This document shows positions 58,113 to 64,000 of a stretch of 64,000 nucleotides of DNA, one piece after another; the first letter of the stretch is position 1, and every line of letters starts with the position of its first letter. A model generated the notes under the pieces. It was not told the origin of the DNA. It saw nothing but the letters and a program-made list of their open reading frames with translations, and did not search any database. Source of the DNA: Azadirachta indica (Eukaryota > Streptophyta > Magnoliopsida > Sapindales > Meliaceae); contig CM040447.1 in NCBI GenBank assembly GCA_022749755.1, positions 2,998,545 to 3,062,544 of the forward strand, in the 5' to 3' direction. The position numbers were made by a program, and so were the translations under genes.

Positions 58113-59350
58113 AATACTTGGTGTGTGCACTTTCTACAACACCTCCTCCTTCATTAAATCAACATCTAAAACTACTTTTTGCACCTTCCAAATATTTCTC
58201 AAGTGATTCCAAATGAGAAAGTTCAAGAAATCTTCAAAAATTTTCACTTAAGCATTTTATCAAACACTTGGTGTGCAAGTTCACTGCCCACTCAATGTCA
58301 AGTTCAAAGCTTCCTCTTATACTTCAAATATCTCAAAATTGATCCCATGCACTTTTATTACACTCCGAATTTCCAATATTTCCTATAAAACTCTTCAACA
58401 ATTTCACAACATACCACCTCTCTAAATTTTCCAAAATCACCAACTTACACAATTTATACAACTCAAATATTACTTCAATAATAATGAAAAATTGGTAACG
58501 CAGTAAAGAAACTTGAATTTGGATGTAGAAGACTATACTTGAAGGTTAAAAAATAGTTTCCAAAAAAATTTCAAGTGAAGAATTTGCATGAAAGAGAAGA
58601 ACTTAGAAATTGTGGATGGGATTGGATGTTTGATTATGTATTGTGATTTGATACAATGAGATGAGAATCAGTTTGTGGCTTGGATTTGAAGTGTTTGAAG
58701 AAGATTGTTGGCTACGAGTTTATGTTTAGAGAGCAAATTGGAGTGAAAAAGTAATAAGAGAGTGTTTATAAATATGTTTGTGAATGTGTTTGTGTAGAGG
58801 GGGATTTTGGCCTAGGGTAAAATTAAGGAAAACATAAGTGAGGAAAGGTTATATAGGCATGAGGTAAGGAAAGGCATGGCATTGTGTTGGCATGCACTAG
58901 GTTGGCTCAGCCATGCCATGCCTTTGGTAAAATGGGCATAGAGCTTTAAGGCGAGCCATGCGAGCTTGGCGCAGCCACGCTATGCATTCAGCAAAAAAGT
59001 ATGAGTGCGAGTAAGTTAAGGGTACGGGGCGTGGTGTGTTACGCACGAGCGTGGCATTGGCGTGTGTATGGATTGCTGGTCGTGCCACACACTCGCAAAA
59101 ATAAGGCAATGGGAGCATGTGGGCATAGGGCTTAGGCATGAGGAAAATTTTTCTGTGAGCGTGGCGCTGGCACACTTATGGACTACACGGCTATGCCACA
59201 CGTTATAGAAAATGGAGGGGTAGCAGACAAACACAAGAGGTGTTTGTTGTATGGATTTGGCAAAACACATTGTCACCTTCACCTGAACTACACATAGAAC
59301 ACAAATTAGAAACCAAAAACAAATAAAAGGAAAACCATAAAAAAATTTCA
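58113..59350 (-). mobile_element. 3' untranslated/LTR region of the Athila-type element
   Basis: Downstream of integrase on the minus strand. No gene. Contains the GC-rich repeats at 58880-59230; an LTR boundary could not be placed. Confidence 0.45.
58880..59230 (-). repeat. Imperfect GC-rich repeats with gtggc/gccacgc words
   Basis: At least four diverged ~80-bp units on the minus strand, each with a gtggc or ggcatggc word, a gccacgct or gccaagct word, and twice gccctatgcccac or gctctatgcccat. The ORFs on both strands here are by-products of higher GC. Confidence 0.6.
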
Positions 59351-59359
59351 ACAAAAACT

Positions 59360-60500
59360 TAAATTATGAAAAGTTTGGATTGCCTCCCAAGTAGCACTAA
59401 ATTTAACATCCCTATCTGGACTTAGCCGCTAGTGATTAATTGCGCTCCTTGAGTGAAACGTTTAAGATCTTTTATTCTTTGTTTCCCAAATAATGCTTAA
59501 GTCTTTGTCCATTGACTTGAAGCAACCTCTTGTCATCTCCTTGCAACTCAACAATGCCAAACGGAAAGACTTTGTTGTTTAAGAACGGCCCTAACCACCT
59601 TAATCTTAGCCTTCCTAGAAATAGTTTTAATTGAGAATTGAACAAAAGCACTTGCTCTCCCTCTTTGAATTCACATCTAAAGATTTGATTGTCATGCCAT
59701 CTTATTGTTTTCTCTTTGTATATTCGGGTGTTTTCAAAAGCATCATTTATTAACTCTTCTATCTCATTTAATTAAAGAAGCATTTTCTCTCGTAACACCT
59801 TTATGTCAAAATTCAATGCTTTCATGGCCCAATATACTTTGTGTTCTAGTTTGATTGGAATGTGACATGCTTTTCTGAATACTAACTCCTACGGTGACAT
59901 TCTAATAGGAGTTTTAAATGCCATACCATAGGCCCAGAGTGCATTGTCTAACTTCTTCGACCAATCTCTCTATGAATTGTTCACCATTTTCTTAAGGATC
60001 ATCTTCAATTCTCTGTTTGAAATTTTTGGTTAACCACTTGTTTAAGGATAGTAAAGAGTGGCAATCTGATGCTTGATACCATACTTTTCCATTAGAGCTT
60101 CAAACTGTTGATTACATTTCACCATCACTAATAATTACACGAGTTGTGTCAAAAGAGTGAAAATACACTTGTGCAAGAAGTTAGTAATCAACTCTACATT
60201 ATTTGTACGACAAACCATAGCTTCGATGCATTTAAAAACATAATCCACAGCCACCAAAATGTACTAATTAGAGAATGATTATAGAAATGGCCCCATGAAA
60301 TCTATCACCCAAACATCAAATAGCTACACCTCCAAAATCTTCTTTAAGGCATCTCATTTCTTTAGGAAATGTTGATGATTCTTAGGCACTAATCACAAGT
60401 AGCAACAAATGCATAGGCATCTTTGAATAGTGTTTGCCAAAAGAATCGCAATTGAAGTACCTTGGTGGCCGTCTTCGTTACACCAAAATGTTCCCCTCAC
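59360..60500 (-). pseudogene. Athila/Tat-type gypsy integrase, decayed
   Basis: Core at 60230-60300 (VIDFMGPF, then YILVAVDYVFKCIEA). The segment with QTSGxPxISNREL (60000-60050) holds the conserved Glu. The C-terminal region is clear at 59490-59700: YKEKTIRWHDNQI, EGEQVLLFNSQLKLFLG, RLRWLGPF and LLQVNGQRLKHYLG. The middle Asp segment (usually DGGxHF) is lost. A tail (59360-59400) matches the conserved STWEAIQTF-like end. Several stops. Confidence 0.85.
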
Positions 60501-60754
60501 TTTGATGAATGACAATGCTTCAAGATGTTTAACATTGTATCTTCTAGAGCACATCTCTAAATGACTTGATCACGACTTCTCTTGAATGGCAACGAATCTT
60601 CCTATAAGAATGACTTCAAATTATGCAAAAATTTCTTCTTGTGGTGAAATGAAAGTTCGGTGGTAGCACTCTACATGCCAAATAATTAACATAATCCACA
60701 TACCAAAGAAGCTTAAATTTGATTGAAAACAACTGCTCATCTAGAAATGTTTCA

Positions 60755-61080
60755 AGGACTTATGAGTTTTCAGTTTTCTCCTCTATTTCCAACCTTGAAA
60801 GATGATTCACCACTAAATTTTCACTGCCTTTTTTGCCTCTTATCTCGATATCAAAATCTTGAAACAATAAAATCCACTGAATTAGCGGAGGTTTTACATC
60901 TTTCTTCGCAAACAAATGGCAGATGGCAGCACGGTTCGTGAACACAACTACCTTGAAACCAATGATGTATGACCTAAACTTATCAAAGGTAAAGGCCACT
61001 CCAAGCATCTCCTTTTTTCTTGTTGTATAGTTTTGTTGAGCACTATCAAGAGTCTGGCTTGCATAATATATTGCTCAAAA
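60755..61080 (-). pseudogene. Athila-type gypsy RNase H segment
   Basis: ORF 60760-61008 reads VVVFTNRAAICHLFAKKDVK, LIQWILLFQDFDIEIRGKKG and VVNHLSRL. In intact relatives the first block has TDHxAL and the last ADHLSRL; here Asp becomes Asn in both, so key acidic residues are lost. Continuous with the RT remnant to the right. Confidence 0.85.
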
Positions 61081-61279
61081 TGTTCGTTCTCACCTTTGTC
61101 CTGGCACTACTCCAAGAGTAAAGTCACTAGCATCACACATAATCTCAAAAGGTTAACTCTAATCCAGAGCCACCATAATTGGGGCCGCTATCAACTTCTT
61201 CATGATTAGTTCAAATTCTTACAAACAATCATTATTAAAGTTAAACACCACATCTTTTTCAAGTAAATTACAGATAGGT

Positions 61280-62190
61280 TTTACAAACTTAGAAAAATTC
61301 TTGATGAATCTTCTATAAAAATTCGCATGTCCAAGAAAACTTTGTATTCCTTTGATGTTCTTGGATAGCGGAGCTTTTCTATTGCTAAAATCTTGGCATG
61401 ATCGACTTTAATTCCCTTTGACGAGACTCTGTTTGTAAGAATAATCCCTTCTTGTACTATAAAGTGACATTTCTTATAATTAAGTATTAAGTTTGTTTCT
61501 TCACACTTGCGTAACACTAAAGAAAGATTGTGAAGGCATATATCAAATAATGAACCAAACACAAAAGAAAAAAAAAATCATCCATGAATATTTCCATTAT
61601 CTCCTCTACCATATCTACAAAGATTGCCATTATACACCTTTGAAAAGTCGTAGGTGCATTATATAGGTTGAATGGCATTCTCTGGAAAGCAAAGTACCAT
61701 ACAGGCATGTAAAAGTGGTTTTTTTTTTTATCTTCAAGGGCTGTAGTAATTTGATTGTAACCAAAACACCCATCTAGAAAATAGTAATATTGATATCCTA
61801 CTAATCAATCCAACATTTGATCAATGAATGGAAGTGGGAAGTGGTCTTTCCTTGTTGCCTATTAAGTTTCCAGTAATCAATACACGTATGCTAACTGATG
61901 ACCGTTCTTGTAGAAATTAGCTCATTGTCATCATTCTTTATAACCGTCATCTCTCTTTTCTTAGGCACAACTTAAGCTAGACTAAACCTAAAGTAACATA
62001 GATCCTGGCATTCAATAACTTCAATACTTCCACACTCACTACTTCCTTTATCACTGGATTTAGTCTACTTTGATGCCTAATGGTTGGTTTTATAGTTCTC
62101 CTTTATTAGAATTTTGTGCATGCAAATGGATGGGCTAATACCTTTAATATTTGTAATGGACCACCCAAAAGCGGACTTGTGCTTCCTTAA
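61280..62190 (-). pseudogene. Athila-type gypsy reverse transcriptase
   Basis: From right to left: FGWSITNIKGISPSICMHKI (62085-62150), VPKKREMTVIKND and ELISTRTV (61900-61980), FQRMPFNLYNAPTTFQRCIM (61630-61700), then FMDDF (61570-61590) as the active site, and LNYKKCHFIVQEGIIL with KGIKVDHAKILAIEKL (61370-61490). The catalytic Asp pair is intact, but frame shifts and stops separate the blocks. Confidence 0.9.
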
Positions 62191-62193
62191 CAC

Positions 62194-63300
62194 TTAAAGC
62201 AATTTCACCTCTTCACCTTGATTAAAAAATGCAGAGATAATTACTAGAAATGTTGAATTCTTTCCCAAAATAGAATATCTGAGATGTTCCGACAATTCTT
62301 TAAGCACCAAACCATTGTGAAAAACCTCCGTAGCTTTCTTAGATTCAACACCTTCATTTTTTAATTCACTTCCATCCAAATTATCACACCCAACTTCATC
62401 AATTGGTAAAGATTCTAATGCAAAAACTTCATCAATCAAATCTCCACAATGATCATCACAACCATCAAGATTAAAATCATACAACACTTTACTTTTAGAT
62501 AAAGAATTCACAAAGCATCTTTCTAAAAGATCTTTAGCCATCACATCGCAAACTATATCTCTAACACATTTTGAAATCAAATTAATTCAATTGCAAGAAT
62601 GTACCTCATCCAGGTGTTTCAAAGTGTTGTAAATGTTGACTTTTACCTCTTTTTCATTGACTCGTAGAGTGAGCATTCTGTTATGCACATCAATAAAGCC
62701 TTTTCAGTAGCCAAGAATGGTCTCCCAAATATGATAAAAACCTTGCGATCCTCTTCATATCTAAAACCACAAAGTTGACCGAAAAAATGAACTCATTTAC
62801 CTTCACAAATGCATCTTTTATGATATCCTATGGACAAGTGAGTGAGTAATCTGCCATTTGTAATGAAATTCTCATCGGCTTGACTTTCCATAATCATAAC
62901 TTCCAGAACACCAAAACCGGTATTCAATTTATACTCGCCCCCTCACACAATGCTTTTTAAAAGTTTGATTTCCCAATAGTGCATGAGATATTAAAACTAC
63001 TCAAATGCTTCTCCTTCTTTGGCAACTTCCTTTGAAAGATTGAACTACACTCTTCTGTGAACTTAATAGTTTCATACTTCCAAACGCCTCTTTTATGACA
63101 TCACTTCCTTTATAAACTTCGCATAATTAGGCATTTGCTTCAATGCATCGACAAATAGAACGTTGATATGAAAATTTTTGAACATTTCAAGGAATTTAGA
63201 GAATTAAGTGTTAAGATTTTTCTTTTAGAATCTTTGAGGGAAGGGCAATGGTGTTGTAATTATTGGAAGATTATTCAGAAATAAAATCCTTTATGGCTTA
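62194..63300 (-). pseudogene. Athila-type gypsy protease and linker region
   Basis: The ORF at 62194-62580 is the acidic linker before RT; it ends LVLKELSEHLRYSILGKNST, then VIISAFFNQGEEVKLL, the standard lead-in to Athila RT. The protease part (62600-63150) is heavily shifted; the active-site DLGAS motif was not found. Confidence 0.75.
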
Positions 63301-63379
63301 GACACTTACCTTGGTGCTTTATCTTCAATTTCTTTCCTAATCACTTCGCTTTTCTTCATTTTATCCTTCTTAGCTTCAT

Positions 63380-64000
63380 TTTTCTTAGGCTTATGTGATC
63401 TAAATCCTTGCCACTTCTAAGAGTTATTGCTTCGCATTGATCATTAGGATTCGGCTCCGTGTTGCGAAGAAACTTCTCAAGTGATTGCCCTTTAATTGAA
63501 TTGACGAGCTGACCAATTTAAATTTCTAACGACTTCATTGTGGCACTTATATTTATGCAATACATTTCAATACTATCAAGTCGAGCTTTAACTTTATTGA
63601 ACTGGTTCCTTACTTCCACAATAAAAATTCCTAAGAGATCTTCTAAGGATGGTTTCTTTTCCACCATCGATTGTTGGAAACCCGGTGAGTGATGTGGTTG
63701 GAAAGTATTCCTTTGATTTTCATAAGAGAAATTCTAATGATTGCGAAGTTCAGGATGATAGTGAGTTGGTAAGTTATTGTTTTGCTAAAAGTTATGGTTT
63801 CGATTGTTGATAAATTGGCATTGCTCCCCCTTTAAATCTTCAACAACTATGACAAAACTAGCAACCATTGCTTTCTCTTGACTTGAAGAAACTTCCCTTG
63901 TAGTAAGGTTTTTAATTTGGTTTGTCAAAGCTACTACTTAGGCTGAAAGTGCTGCCTTTTGATCTACCTCATGAAGTCTCACAACTTTCTTTACAATAGA
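63380..64000 (-). pseudogene. Athila-type gypsy gag, C-terminal part (runs off the right edge)
   Basis: Reads YHPELRNHxNFSYENQRN, GFQQSMVEKKPSLEDLLGIF, LEIxIGQLVNSIKG and NTEPNPNDQCEAITLRSGKD, the conserved C-terminal Athila gag order (NPGWRNHPNFSW, SLEDLL, LExQxGQLA, NPKxxCKAITLRSG). At least two stops. The N-terminal part and the 5' LTR are beyond 64000. Confidence 0.85.

Noticed and set aside
58897..59354. Minus-strand ORFs of 92 and 112 aa
   Set aside because: They run through the imperfect gccac repeats of the Athila 3' region; His/Cys richness comes from the repeats.
1..64000. CRISPR arrays, bacterial operons, tRNA or rRNA genes
   Set aside because: No regularly spaced short repeats with unique spacers, no bacterial-type gene layout, and no tRNA or rRNA signature was seen; spliced exons and plant transposons make a bacterial origin untenable.

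Overview
This is a plant nuclear window, AT-rich throughout, with GT-AG introns, plant-type transposons and very little single-copy coding sequence. A eudicot is likely; nothing here fixes the species. Almost everything right of about 7 kb is nested and decayed transposon sequence.

Left part (1-6.6 kb). The window opens in an inverted-repeat element (1-852, Mutator-like foldback/MITE). It lies in an intron of the one convincing host gene: a minus-strand RCC1-family gene resembling RUG3, a mitochondrial RCC1/UVR8-like protein. Three coding exons can be read (4245-4494, 3972-4048, 1647-1725). They join in frame through canonical splice sites, and a probable 5' UTR exon sits at 6487-6575. The rest of the gene lies beyond the left edge.

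6.6-17 kb. A Ulp1-like protease remnant (7.1-7.6 kb) is followed by a Tat-type Ty3/gypsy remnant. The Tat element keeps a decayed gag and a start of protease, split by an LTR of another gypsy family in the opposite orientation. Then come about nine copies of an 88-bp tandem repeat and a second LTR of that family.

17.9-33.8 kb. An array of 1.32-kb direct repeats hosts two DNA transposons. One is a CACTA-like element that has lost its right end (19.2-22.3 kb). The other is a complete MULE (22619-30510, 9-bp target duplication aaaattaaa). The MULE carries a broken mudrA-like transposase on + and a DUF1985-Ulp1 protease gene on -. Families of short palindromes with the core ctcgaaa lie beside both genes.

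33.9-41.8 kb. A CACTA element with matching termini (33948-40534) has kept its Ulp1-type second gene, but I see no TNP2 transposase. Its 5' end is tandemly duplicated. It abuts a truncated gypsy LTR that contains a strongly G-rich run.

42-51 kb. An isolated GH1 beta-glucosidase exon (42347-42502), a decayed L1-type LINE on - that lacks its 3' end (43.5-47.05 kb), a 1.9-kb non-autonomous MULE-like element (47724-49599), dispersed AT-rich repeats, and a divergent relative of the 1.32-kb repeat.

51.3-64 kb. A copia gag fragment with primer binding site (+); a SIRE-like copia element (-) with LTR, polypurine tract, envelope-like ORF and RT-RNase H, split by a solo gypsy LTR; and a large Athila-type gypsy element (-) with gag, RT, RNase H and integrase, running off the right edge. 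All retroelement reading frames are broken by stops and frameshifts. Three unrelated DNA-transposon remnants in the window carry Ulp1-like protease sequence, which is its most notable theme.
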